Shown: positions 56,196 through 64,000 of the stretch, one piece after another
How the letters are laid out: every line of letters begins with the position of its first letter
Numbering within the stretch: the stretch's first letter is position 1
NCBI GenBank assembly: GCA_017624835.1
Contig: JAGAMG010000054.1
Span: 1 to 64,000, forward strand
Length of the DNA stretch: 64,000 nt
Source of the DNA: Lachnospiraceae bacterium
GTDB lineage: Bacteria; Bacillota; Clostridia; Lachnospirales; Lachnospiraceae
Direction: 5' to 3'
Made by a program: the position numbers and the translations under genes
Notes under the pieces: model-generated
Databases searched by the model: none
What the model saw: only the letters and a program-made list of their open reading frames with translations
Told to the model about the DNA's origin: nothing

Positions 56196-57653
56196 TTATT
56201 CACATGTTTTTTCTTCCCCCTTAAGTAACCTCCATGCAGTACAGAAGAACAACGTAACTGTAGCACACACTGCCAGGAAATCTGACACCGGCTCTGCCAG
56301 AAATACCGCAAACACCTTATCCTCTAAAAATGCCGGCAAAATGTAAATCATGGGAATCAACAAAATTATCTTACGAAGTACAGCCAAAAACAGGGAATGA
56401 ACTGCCTTTCCCAATGCCACAAAGGTCTGCTGACAGGCAATCTGTGCACCAAAAAGACAAATTGCTCCCATATAAATACGCATTGCCCAGCCCGCATATT
56501 GTATCAAAGTTTCATCCGTAGTAAAAATACCCGCAAGAGTCTTTGGCATCAGCATGGCTGCTCCCCACATCAGCGTAGCATATCCCAGACAGCATGCCAA
56601 TGTAAGCAGAAACGCCTTTCTGACTCTGTCCATATTTTTTGCACCAAAATTAAAACTTACAATGGGCTGCATTCCCTGACAAAGTCCGCTTAGCGGCATC
56701 ATTGCCACCTGCATAACGCTGGACAGAATCGTCATTGCTCCCACTGCAATATCTCCTCCATACTTCTGTAAAGAGGTGTTAAAGCAAACAGACAGCAGAC
56801 TCTCCGTGGACTGCATAATAAAGGGAGATGCTCCCAATGCAAGCACCGGTCCCATCACACTTAAGCTGCAATGCAGATTTTCTTTTCGAATGCGCAGTAT
56901 AGTCTGTTTCCCGCTCAAAAAGCGTAATACCCAGATTGCAGACACTGCCTGTGACAGCACTGTAGCAACCGCTGCTCCCTGTACTCCCATATGAAATCCA
57001 AAGATAAATATGGGATCCAGCACCAGATTTAAGCCGGCGCCAATCATAACTGTTTTCATTCCCACATTAGAAAAGCCCTGAGAAGTAATAAACGCATTTA
57101 ATCCCGTAGTAATCTGCACAAAAATGGTTCCCAGCACATATATCCGCATATAGGGAAGAGCATAAATAATGGTCTCCTCACTTGCGCCAAAGGCATATAA
57201 AACAGGCTCTGCAAAAATGGAAAAGAACAGGGTTAAAATCACTGCCAACACACAAAGCGTACAAACACAATTGCCCAATATCTTTTCTGCTGTCTCATTA
57301 TCTCCCTTGCCCATGGCAATGGATGCTCTGGGTGCACCACCAAAGCCCACCAATGCTGCAAACGCAGCAATCAACATAATCACCGGAAAAGTAATGCCTA
57401 AACCGGTTAATGCCATGGAGCCCTCCTCCGGAATATGCCCTATGTAAATACGATCCACCATATTATATAGAAGATTTACAATCTGTGCTGCTATGGCAGG
57501 CATGGCAAGAGAAAACAAGAGCTTTCCCACAGGCATTACCGCCAGCTTATTTTGCTGTTCCGTTTCTGTGCCATCCATTTCCCTAACATTCATTTCTTTT
57601 CCATCTACTTCTTTTCCATCTACTTCTTTTCCATTCATTTCTTTACCACTCAT
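56196..57653 (-). CDS. MATE-family efflux protein with N-terminal pentapeptide repeat
   Basis: The 485-residue protein has 12 TM helices of the MATE family: VGKLLFSLAMPAIAAQIVNLLYN at the start of the fold (given as a landmark near residues 42-64), GRASIAMGKGD-like motif (APRASIAMGKGDNE) and GLCQGMQPIVSFNFGAKN in the second half. The first 30 residues are unusual: tandem GKEMN and GKEVD units, coded by 15-base repeats at about 57590-57653. Normal family members start close to the first helix. AAAGG stands seven bases before the ATG, so the repeat is inside the coding region if this start is correct. Confidence 0.92.
   Translation of the reverse strand: MSGKEMNGKEVDGKEVDGKEMNVREMDGTETEQQNKLAVMPVGKLLFSLAMPAIAAQIVNLLYNMVDRIYIGHIPEEGSMALTGLGITFPVIMLIAAFAALVGFGGAPRASIAMGKGDNETAEKILGNCVCTLCVLAVILTLFFSIFAEPVLYAFGASEETIIYALPYMRIYVLGTIFVQITTGLNAFITSQGFSNVGMKTVMIGAGLNLVLDPIFIFGFHMGVQGAAVATVLSQAVSAIWVLRFLSGKQTILRIRKENLHCSLSVMGPVLALGASPFIMQSTESLLSVCFNTSLQKYGGDIAVGAMTILSSVMQVAMMPLSGLCQGMQPIVSFNFGAKNMDRVRKAFLLTLACCLGYATLMWGAAMLMPKTLAGIFTTDETLIQYAGWAMRIYMGAICLFGAQIACQQTFVALGKAVHSLFLAVLRKIILLIPMIYILPAFLEDKVFAVFLAEPVSDFLAVCATVTLFFCTAWRLLKGEEKTCE
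57587..57653 (-). repeat. 15-bp tandem repeat coding the MATE N-terminus
   Basis: Four to five units related to CATTTCTTTTCCATC / TACTTCTTTTCCATC (plus strand) encode GKEMN, GKEVD, GKEVD, GKEMN and a decayed VREMD. Confidence 0.8.
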
Positions 57654-57712
57654 TTTTACGCCTTTCTGAATCTTTACTTACACACAGTCCCCACCTATAA
57701 GTAAATATCATA

Positions 57713-57735
57713 CGGGATGCCTTATCAGCATCCCG
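57713..57735 (-). terminator. Hairpin after mgtE
   Basis: CGGGATGC and GCATCCCG pair with a seven-base loop six bases after the mgtE stop. A T run lies on the plus-strand side and an AT-rich run on the other. Confidence 0.65.
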
Positions 57736-57740
57736 CTTTT

Positions 57741-59090
57741 TTATATCCCAAGTATCATACTTGCAAATCTAAAATACAATAATAATGACACCGCATCCAA
57801 TATGGTAGTAATAAAGGGACTTGCCATAACCGCCGGGTCAAAGCCCAGACGCTTTGCTCCCACCGGCAAAATGCATCCCACAAGCATTGCCACCAACACT
57901 ACCGCAACCAAGGTCAGACTTACCACCATTGCCACTGCCAAGCCCAAATGGTCAAATAACAAAAGCTTTGCAAAATTTGCTGCTGACAGACAAACGCCGC
58001 ACAAAAAGGCAACTCTGATTTCCTTCCAGACAACCTTGGGTACATCCCTATACTCTATTTCTCCCAAGGACAAGCCACGAATTACTGTTACACTTGCCTG
58101 CCCACCGGCATTACCACCGGTACCCATCAGCATGGGAATAAAAGCTATCAACGCCGCATGTACACTCAAAGCCTCCTCAAAGGAAGTAATAATGGCCCCG
58201 GTAAATGCTGCTGATACCATCAGCAATAAAAGCCAGGGGATTCTCTTTTGAAAAGTTTCCCACACACCGGTACGCATATAGGGCTTATCGCTGGGCACGA
58301 TAGCCGCCATCTTTTCCATATCCTCGGTATTTTCCTCTTCCACGATATCCACAATATCGTCCACCGTAATAATACCTACCAGACGATTCTCATTATCCAC
58401 TACGGGCATTGCCGTAAAGTCATACTTTTTAAACTGCCCGGCAACCTCTTCCTGATCCATAAGGGTGTTGATAGAGATTACATTTTCATGCATAATATCC
58501 CCAATAATATCATCATCCTCACTAAGCAGAAGATATCTCAGTGCTACGGTTCCCAATAACTTCCTTTGGGCATCCAACACATAGCAGATGTTAATGGTCT
58601 CACTGTCCACCCCCACCTTGCGAATGCGCTCAATTGCCTGACTTACCGTCAGATGCTCCTTTAAATCCACATACTCCACCGTCATAATACTTCCCGCAGA
58701 ATCCTCCGGGTAACGAAGCAAATGATTGATATCCCTGCGGGTTTCAGGATTGGCATTGGCAAGGAGCTTTTTTACCACATTTGCAGGCATTTCCTCCAAC
58801 AAATCCACCGCATCATCCGCCATCAGATTATCAATAATCGTTGCCGCTTCCTTATCGGACAGGGAGGTTATAATCAGCTGCTGATTCTCCACATCCAAAT
58901 AGGAAAAGACATCCGCTGCCAAATCCTTGGAAAGTATGCGAAATACCTTCAGCATATCCTCCTGGGGAAGCTCCTCCATCATAGCTGCAATGTCCGCCTC
59001 ATTAAACTCAGTAAGATATTGGCGGAGTCTGGTGTACTGCTTACTTTGCAGGAGTTTCAGTAATTCTTCCAATTCCATAATCTGTTCCAT
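57741..59090 (-). CDS. mgtE: Magnesium transporter MgtE
   Basis: The 449-residue protein has all three MgtE parts. The N-terminal helical domain has YLTEFNEADIAAMMEELP and ADDAVDLLEEMP. Two CBS domains (about 135-255) include TAMPVVDNENRLVGIITVDD. Five C-terminal TM helices include the pore signature AFIPMLMGTGGNAGGQ. It is a Mg2+-gated channel in the membrane, closed when cytosolic Mg2+ is high. AAAGGAG stands seven bases before the ATG. A short leader ORF overlaps the start. Confidence 0.97.
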   Translation of the reverse strand: MEQIMELEELLKLLQSKQYTRLRQYLTEFNEADIAAMMEELPQEDMLKVFRILSKDLAADVFSYLDVENQQLIITSLSDKEAATIIDNLMADDAVDLLEEMPANVVKKLLANANPETRRDINHLLRYPEDSAGSIMTVEYVDLKEHLTVSQAIERIRKVGVDSETINICYVLDAQRKLLGTVALRYLLLSEDDDIIGDIMHENVISINTLMDQEEVAGQFKKYDFTAMPVVDNENRLVGIITVDDIVDIVEEENTEDMEKMAAIVPSDKPYMRTGVWETFQKRIPWLLLLMVSAAFTGAIITSFEEALSVHAALIAFIPMLMGTGGNAGGQASVTVIRGLSLGEIEYRDVPKVVWKEIRVAFLCGVCLSAANFAKLLLFDHLGLAVAMVVSLTLVAVVLVAMLVGCILPVGAKRLGFDPAVMASPFITTILDAVSLLLYFRFASMILGI

Positions 59091-59188
59091 CGCATTTCTC
59101 CTTTGATGATTTCTTTATGCTGTTTTCTCATATACATACAACTTCGCCCGGGTCCGGGATTGTCAGTACTACACTTACTACTCTTCAT
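59057..59188 (-). CDS. Possible 43-residue leader peptide before mgtE
   Basis: ATG at 59188, with AAAGGTGGTGG seven bases before it, opens 43 codons that end at TGA 59059-59057, inside mgtE in another frame. The peptide has CSTDNPGPGRSC near its start and a Trp-rich end. The rest of the 140-base mgtE leader has no other feature seen. Translation might control mgtE, because Asp/Pro-containing leader peptides sense Mg2+ in some bacteria. Chance ORF is quite possible. Confidence 0.35.
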   Translation of the reverse strand: MKSSKCSTDNPGPGRSCMYMRKQHKEIIKGEMRWNRLWNWKNY

Positions 59189-59230
59189 AAAAAAACCACC
59201 ACCTTTCATCATGCCGGAACAGAATCCGTT

Positions 59231-59875
59231 TTATTCCTTATTAATATAGTACAGCTCCTGTATTTTTTCAAGCTTTACCTTTCCACAGGTAGCCTCCACC
59301 ATTGCCTTACTTAATTCCTCTTCCATTTGCATGGGAATTACAAGCCGCAAGGTTACCACATCCGTATAGCTGCTGTCAGTCGGTGTAATTCCCCGCTGCC
59401 CCAACAAATACTGAATTTTGCCAATTCCATTATAATCCGTCACAACCTCTAATTCACAGCCATAGCACATGCTTCCAATCACAGAATTTTCAAGCCCTAC
59501 CTTTACAGCCTGAGTATAGGCACGCACCAAGCCTCCCGTGCCCAAAAGCACACCACCGAAATACCGAGTCACCACCACTGCAATATTCCGAACACCTTCC
59601 CCCAACAGCACCTCCAGCATGGGTCTTCCCGCGGTTCCGCTGGGCTCCCCATCATCACTGCAACGGGTAAGCTCCCCCCTGCTTCCAATCACAAAAGCAG
59701 AGCAATTGTGTCTGGCATCCCAATACTTTTTCTTCATTTCCTCAATAAAGGCTACCGCTTCCTCTTCTGTTTCACACTTTCTGACAGTCGCAATGAAGCG
59801 GGATTTTTTTTCTACGATTTCGCCCTCGCCGCCTTCCAGCAGCACTCTATAGGAATCCAACTTATTTTCACTCAT
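59231..59875 (-). CDS. YigZ/IMPACT-family protein (UPF0029)
   Basis: The product has 214 residues from the ATG at 59875; a TTG at 59893 is less likely. The N-terminal UPF0029 domain has EIVEKKSRFIATV, WDARHNCSAFVIG, SDDGEPSGTAGRPML and VVVTRYFGGVLLGTGGLVRAY, all hallmarks of YigZ/YvyE proteins. A C-terminal DUF1949-type domain follows. The family may act in translation or stress control; its precise role is unclear. Confidence 0.95.
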   Translation of the reverse strand: MSENKLDSYRVLLEGGEGEIVEKKSRFIATVRKCETEEEAVAFIEEMKKKYWDARHNCSAFVIGSRGELTRCSDDGEPSGTAGRPMLEVLLGEGVRNIAVVVTRYFGGVLLGTGGLVRAYTQAVKVGLENSVIGSMCYGCELEVVTDYNGIGKIQYLLGQRGITPTDSSYTDVVTLRLVIPMQMEEELSKAMVEATCGKVKLEKIQELYYINKE

Positions 59876-60020
59876 ATCCTTATCCCATCTCAATCATTTC
59901 TAACCTTGAATTAACGCCATTTTTCCTCAAAATAATCCCTCTACAGTTTAGCATAAATCCTTAAAAATGTGAAACAATTCTTAATAGTACAAAGAAAACC
60001 TTTATTTACCTATTTTTTTT

Positions 60021-60029
60021 TGGTATAAT
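60021..60029 (+). promoter_or_regulatory. Extended -10 promoter of the penicillin-binding protein gene
   Basis: TGgTATAAT about 39 bases before the start codon forms an extended -10 element. No good -35 is seen at the expected distance. Confidence 0.55.
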
Positions 60030-60067
60030 AGGTGCGTCTGAAACACAGACAGAAAGGTGAAAGCTTT

Positions 60068-62776
60068 ATGAATTATGGAAAAAAAGGTGTCCGCGCTAAG
60101 CAAAAGGCACTGAATTCTAAATCTATGAAGTGGGGACGAAAAATTGCCCTGACCATCGTAAGGGTATTTTTTATAGCAATTTTAGGACTTGGTATCTGCG
60201 GTGTTGCAGCAGGTTTGGGTGCCTACAAGGGTATCCTTGCCACCACTCCTCAGATTCGTTTAACGGATGTAGTGGCATCCGGTCAGGCAACCATTGTTTA
60301 TGACCGTGAAGGGAATGAAATCGACCAATATGTCAGCACCAACTCCAACCGTATTGAGGTGGATATGGATCAGATTCCCGAAAATCTGGCACATGCCTTT
60401 GTTGCCATTGAGGATGAACGTTTCTACCAGCACAACGGTATTGACTTTAAAGGTATTCTCCGTGCAGGATTTACCTTTATTACCTCCGGTGGTGAAGAAG
60501 CTCAGGGTGCAAGTACCATTACCCAGCAGTTATTAAAAAATACCATCTTTACGGAATGGACCTCCGAGGGTGACAATGTTATCAAAAAGGTAAAACGTAA
60601 GGTGCAGGAGCAGTATCTGGCATTGGAAATTACCAAACGCTTTACCAAGGATGAGGTACTTTTGCGCTACATGAATGCCATCAATCTGGGACAGAATACC
60701 CTAGGTGTGGAATCCGCTTCCCTGCGTTATTTCGGTAAGCACTGCAGTGAGCTGAATCTGTCAGAATGTGCGGTTATTGCCTGTATTACCCAGAACCCTT
60801 CCAAATACAATCCGCTCCGCCATCCGGAGGAGAACGTAAAACGTCGTGAAAAATGCTTGAACAACATGCTAAGGCTGGAATTTATTACCCAAGCAGAGTA
60901 TGATGAAGCAATGGCTGATACGGAAGCAGTATACGAGCGTATCGGTTTATACGACACCGATTATCAAGTTGGTAATACCACCTCCGGCTCCTATTTCTCC
61001 GATGCTGTTTATGAGCAGGTTATGGCGGATTTGGTAAATAAAGCCGGTTACTCCGAATCACTGGCTGAAACCCTTATGACCTCCGGTGGTTTGCGTATTG
61101 AATCCACCATGGATCCTACCATTCAGAAAATTATGGACGAGGAATTTGCCAACCCGGATAATTTCCCGGAAAACGTAAAATGGTATTTAAATTATGCCCT
61201 TACCATCAAGGATAAGGACGGGGAAAAACATAATTTCAGTAAGGAAAACATGATGACCTGGTTTAAGGCAAATCAGGACTCCAAGTTTAATCTGATTTTC
61301 TCCTCCCAGGATGCAGCAAACGAAGCCATTGTGGTTTATCGTACCACAATGCTACAGGAGTTGGGCGTAGCAGATAATGCGGATAATTATGAAGAAAGTA
61401 TCTCCATGACTGCCCAGCCTCAGGCAGCAATGGTAATTGAAGAACAGGATACTGGCTATGTGGTAGCCATGGTAGGCGGTAGAGGTGCCAAGGAAGGACG
61501 AAGAACCTTAAACCGTGCAACCTCCTCCAACCGTTCCCCCGGCTCCACCTTCAAGGTACTTGCTTCCTTTGCCCCTGCATTGGACAGTGCCGGCAAGACT
61601 CTGGCAACGGTTTATAACGATGCTCCCTTTAATTACGATGATGGTCGTCCGGTAAGCAACTGGTACGATACCGGTTATCGAGGAATCAACTCCATCCGTA
61701 AAGCAATCGAGCAATCCTATAATATTATCGCAGTAAAGAACCAGACAGTTATTACGCCCCAGCTTGGATATGATTATTTATTGAACTTTGGATTTACTAC
61801 CCTTACAGATGGTGTAGAAATTAATGGAAAGATGTTTACTGATGTGCGCCAGCCCATTGCATTGGGTGGTTTAACCTACGGTGCTTCTCCTTACGAGTTA
61901 AACGCCGCCTACGCCGCCATTGCAAATAAGGGACTGTATATAAAGCCAAAGCTGTATACTAAGGTTACTGATGCTGATGGAAATGTTATTTTGGACAATA
62001 CTACTGCTGAAACCCGCCAGGTTATCAAGGAAACCACAGCATTCCTCTTAACAGATGCCATGGTGGATGTTGTTACTATGGGAACCGGTACCAGATGTAA
62101 TTTCCGCAGCGGTATGGCAATCGCAGGAAAAACAGGTACCTCCTCCAATTATTGGGATTTATGGTTTTCCGGGTACACCCCCTATTATACAGCTACCACC
62201 TGGAGCGGTTACGATAACAATGTAAGCATGAGCTCTAAGAGCAACAATAATGAACAGGCCATTTCCAAAACCCTATGGCATGTTATTATGGAACGTGTTC
62301 ACGAAAACCTGCCCAACAAGCAGTTTAGTGTTCCGGAAGGCATTGTACAGGCAACGGTTTGCTCCCGTTCCGGTAAATTACCCATTCCTGGATTATGTGA
62401 TGCACATCTTTTCACCGAGTACTTTGCAGACGGTACTGTACCTACGGATAGCTGTGATGTTCATTACCAGGGTTATGTTTGTCCTTATGACAATCTTCCT
62501 GCAAGCCCGGAATGTCCATTCTGTTATGAAGGAATTGCAGAGTTCCAGTTAACCGAGGATCCTGCTTTGGTTAGCGGCTCTACTACCATCATCGACAACC
62601 CAGATGGTACACAGACTATCATCGTTCCCAATACTAGAACACAATGTCAGCATGATGCAGCCTTCTTTGCAAATCCTGATTATGAATCTGTTCTAAACAC
62701 TCAGATTTGGGAAATGGAACAGTTAGGCATCCACATTCATTACGATGAGGATGACGATGAGGATGACGAAGACTAG
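60068..62776 (+). CDS. Class A penicillin-binding protein (PBP1a-like)
   Basis: This product of about 902 residues from ATG 60068 (AGAAAGGTGA upstream; GTG at 60032 is unlikely) builds and cross-links peptidoglycan. It has a cytoplasmic basic start and one TM helix (about 24-48). The GT51 glycosyltransferase domain has EDERFYQHNGID and GASTITQQLLKN. The transpeptidase domain has SxxK in SPGSTFKVL, SxN in QSYNIIAVKN and KTG in IAGKTGTSSNYWD. A Cys-containing tail and a strongly acidic end (EDDDEDDED) follow. It stands alone between two terminators. Confidence 0.96.
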   Translation: MNYGKKGVRAKQKALNSKSMKWGRKIALTIVRVFFIAILGLGICGVAAGLGAYKGILATTPQIRLTDVVASGQATIVYDREGNEIDQYVSTNSNRIEVDMDQIPENLAHAFVAIEDERFYQHNGIDFKGILRAGFTFITSGGEEAQGASTITQQLLKNTIFTEWTSEGDNVIKKVKRKVQEQYLALEITKRFTKDEVLLRYMNAINLGQNTLGVESASLRYFGKHCSELNLSECAVIACITQNPSKYNPLRHPEENVKRREKCLNNMLRLEFITQAEYDEAMADTEAVYERIGLYDTDYQVGNTTSGSYFSDAVYEQVMADLVNKAGYSESLAETLMTSGGLRIESTMDPTIQKIMDEEFANPDNFPENVKWYLNYALTIKDKDGEKHNFSKENMMTWFKANQDSKFNLIFSSQDAANEAIVVYRTTMLQELGVADNADNYEESISMTAQPQAAMVIEEQDTGYVVAMVGGRGAKEGRRTLNRATSSNRSPGSTFKVLASFAPALDSAGKTLATVYNDAPFNYDDGRPVSNWYDTGYRGINSIRKAIEQSYNIIAVKNQTVITPQLGYDYLLNFGFTTLTDGVEINGKMFTDVRQPIALGGLTYGASPYELNAAYAAIANKGLYIKPKLYTKVTDADGNVILDNTTAETRQVIKETTAFLLTDAMVDVVTMGTGTRCNFRSGMAIAGKTGTSSNYWDLWFSGYTPYYTATTWSGYDNNVSMSSKSNNNEQAISKTLWHVIMERVHENLPNKQFSVPEGIVQATVCSRSGKLPIPGLCDAHLFTEYFADGTVPTDSCDVHYQGYVCPYDNLPASPECPFCYEGIAEFQLTEDPALVSGSTTIIDNPDGTQTIIVPNTRTQCQHDAAFFANPDYESVLNTQIWEMEQLGIHIHYDEDDDEDDED

Positions 62777-62782
62777 TAGAAA

Positions 62783-62824
62783 AAAGAGCTTTTCAAGTAA
62801 ATCACAACACTTGAAAAGCTCTTT
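62783..62824. terminator. Bidirectional terminator
   Basis: A perfect 16-bp stem (AAAGAGCTTTTCAAGT and its complement) with a ten-base loop stands between two convergent genes, with A/T runs on both sides. Confidence 0.95.
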
Positions 62825-62837
62825 CATTTCTTATTTA

Positions 62838-63116
62838 TTATATTCCTTTTATCTCTTTAATTCTCTCCTGCAAAGCCTCCACTCCGGTCTGTGCATTCCG
62901 AATAGCACGGCACTGCTTCTCAAAGGGTTCCTCAGGCATGTCTCCGTACAATTCCAGGTATTTCTTACCTATCTCCATATAATTCTTTTTGATAACCTCC
63001 TCGCAGGTAGAAATCTGACTTCTCAGATTCGCAATCTCAGCCACTTCCTTTGCCTTATCTGCTGCTTCTTTACCCTTTATGATTATGGTATCACCAATTT
63101 TTTCAATAAAATCCAT
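62838..63116 (-). CDS. Small coiled-coil protein, unknown function
   Basis: The product has 92 residues from the ATG at 63116, with AAGGAG nine bases upstream. The longer frame from 63137 starts before this site. It is nearly all helical and charged: MDFIEKIGDTIIIKGKEA, then EIANLRSQISTCEEVIKKNY and YGDMPEEPF. Clostridial genomes have many such short proteins, sometimes followed by a zinc ribbon, which is absent here. Function unknown. Confidence 0.75.
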   Translation of the reverse strand: MDFIEKIGDTIIIKGKEAADKAKEVAEIANLRSQISTCEEVIKKNYMEIGKKYLELYGDMPEEPFEKQCRAIRNAQTGVEALQERIKEIKGI

Positions 63117-63223
63117 CGTACACATCTCCTTTTCCATTACTTTTTTTGATAATTTTATTGCTTATCCCCTCATTTTTTATAAGAATAGTATATTATTTTC
63201 ACACTTTCAAAGCAAGCATTTCA

Positions 63224-63252
63224 TTGCATATTTTAGAAATTTGTGCTATACT
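63224..63252 (+). promoter_or_regulatory. Promoter of the 95-residue protein gene
   Basis: TTGCAT, 17 bases, TGcTATACT gives an extended -10 promoter. The leader of about 120 bases contains a palindromic unit. Confidence 0.7.
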
Positions 63253-63284
63253 AGGTGCTAAAGAAAAAACAAGCACCGGTACAA

Positions 63285-63335
63285 GCAAACAGTCTGCGAA
63301 GCAGACGATAAAGCATATAGTGCGAGTTTGCGAGT
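63285..63335 (+). repeat. Cloverleaf-like palindromic unit in a 5' leader
   Basis: GCAAAC and GTTTGC form an outer stem. Inside are TCTGCGAAGCAGA, the same inner palindrome as in the repeat at 46067-46129, and a short GC/GC pair around ATATAGT. Confidence 0.55.
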
Positions 63336-63378
63336 TTACATCATTACGATAAATATCATATCACGGGGGAAATTCCTT

Positions 63379-63666
63379 ATGCAATCATTGTATACTACAT
63401 TAAAAGTAAATAATGAAATAGAATTGTGCGAAGTAGCCGATATGGAATGCAAAATGTTAATAGAGCGTGAGTTTTTATGGAATCACATTTCCTATTATAT
63501 TCGTTGGCCCAAGCCATCATTATTTGGTCACAAGCGCAACACCTGTATCATTTGTGTACATGGTGATGCCAGTGAATTTGCAGAAGAAATTGTTCGGGCT
63601 ATTTGTGACGAAAGCGGATACAAGGTACGTTTCCTTTTCAAAAAATCACAGAATACATACCTGTAA
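63379..63666 (+). CDS. Small protein of unknown function
   Basis: The product has 95 residues from the ATG at 63379, with GGGGGA nine bases upstream. It has no TM segment or signal. Features are EIELCEVADMECKMLIEREF, a Trp/Tyr-rich HISYYIRWPKPS, two Cys in NTCIICVHGD, and a basic end. No family is recognised. It has its own promoter and terminator. Confidence 0.72.
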   Translation: MQSLYTTLKVNNEIELCEVADMECKMLIEREFLWNHISYYIRWPKPSLFGHKRNTCIICVHGDASEFAEEIVRAICDESGYKVRFLFKKSQNTYL

Positions 63667-63691
63667 TTTTACTTTTAAAAAAGCAAATAAA

Positions 63692-63729
63692 TTAGGAGGT
63701 CGGTAACGATTTACCAGCCTCCCTTTTAT
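63692..63729. terminator. Terminator after the 95-residue protein gene, bidirectional
   Basis: GGAGGTCGGTAA and TTACCAGCCTCC pair with few bulges, flanked by AAATAAA on one side and TTTTATTT on the other. Confidence 0.8.
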
Positions 63730-63757
63730 TTGCCTTTTATGATATTGTCAAAACATT

Positions 63758-63976
63758 TTAATCAAAATCAAACTTGGTATAGCGTTTTGCCATAGCACCA
63801 TAACGGAATCTTACCATCTCGTTTTTCTCAAGTACATCCTTTTCATTTCCTCTGTACTGGCAACGAATGCAGTAAAATTCATCCGTTTCCTTCTGATAGA
63901 ACATATCAATATCCAAATCCCTCATAAAACAGGAAGGACATCTATAATTTAATTTGCCTTTTCCAGCTTGAGCCAT
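63758..63976 (-). CDS. Small zinc-ribbon protein
   Basis: This 72-residue protein has two Cys pairs, CPSC and CIRC, 20 or so residues apart, the usual zinc-ribbon arrangement (YRCPSCFMRD, then EFYCIRCQYRG). The C-terminus is rich in Arg, Lys and Tyr. AAGGAGG stands nine bases before the ATG. It may bind nucleic acid or a protein partner; no specific family is recognised. Confidence 0.8.
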   Translation of the reverse strand: MAQAGKGKLNYRCPSCFMRDLDIDMFYQKETDEFYCIRCQYRGNEKDVLEKNEMVRFRYGAMAKRYTKFDFD

Positions 63977-64000
63977 GTTGCAATTACCTCCTTATCTTTA

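Noticed and set aside
59091-59230. M-box (ykoK) magnesium riboswitch before mgtE
   Set aside because: The leader is too short and I do not see the conserved helices of the M-box.

Overview
The window looks like chromosomal DNA of a Gram-positive gut-type Clostridium, most likely a Lachnospiraceae member. This is inferred from moderate-to-low GC, strong AGGAGG ribosome sites, a perfect CIRCE operator before groES-groEL, a multi-cluster [FeFe]-hydrogenase, GH43, MATE, LiaF-like/LytTR and MgtE genes, and surface proteins with chitobiase-type Ig repeats. No rRNA, tRNA, integrase, transposase or CRISPR array was found.

Positions 1 to about 34100 hold the main attraction: a leftward gene cluster for a phage-tail-like contractile injection system (CIS). 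A MalT/LuxR-type regulator (34082-31680) is followed by a hairpin and then a long run of close or overlapping genes. In transcription order these are a coiled-coil protein, an AAA+ ATPase, a possible cargo protein with a YbjN/chaperone-like partner, a second AAA+ ATPase, two giant paralogous surface proteins, a baseplate/fibre-like protein, a kinase-fold membrane protein, a four-TM receptor with HAMP and decayed cyclase domains, a TM-MORN protein, a Pvc16/DUF4255 cap protein, a small Ig-like protein, a DUF4280 PAAR-like protein, the sheath, tube 1, a tail-assembly protein that appears to end in a -1 frameshift extension, tube 2, and a protein with about 35 tandem pentapeptides that runs off the window. 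LysM, VgrG-like spike, gp25 and baseplate-J genes are not seen and would be expected left of the window. Five proteins with membrane segments inside the cluster suggest a machine coupled to the producing cell envelope rather than simply released.

Positions 34200-44000, also leftward, hold a two-gene [FeFe]-hydrogenase operon with a clear promoter, a GH43 glycosidase, a LiaF-like protein with a LytTR regulator, a small DUF3006-like protein, a GtrII-like membrane glucosyltransferase and an unknown partner. Positions 44100-52350 hold a chemotaxis receptor (+), a cluster of cloverleaf-like palindromic repeats, groES-groEL, a repeat-filled spacer with 53-bp and 10-bp tandem arrays, a MATE transporter, a DUF1905/C39-like fusion and an AraC regulator.

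Positions 52560-64000 hold a heterodimeric ABC exporter (+) with one degenerate ATP site, a second MATE transporter with an N-terminal pentapeptide repeat, the magnesium transporter MgtE with a possible leader ORF, a YigZ protein, a class A penicillin-binding protein (+), and three small proteins. Terminator hairpins separate most of these units.
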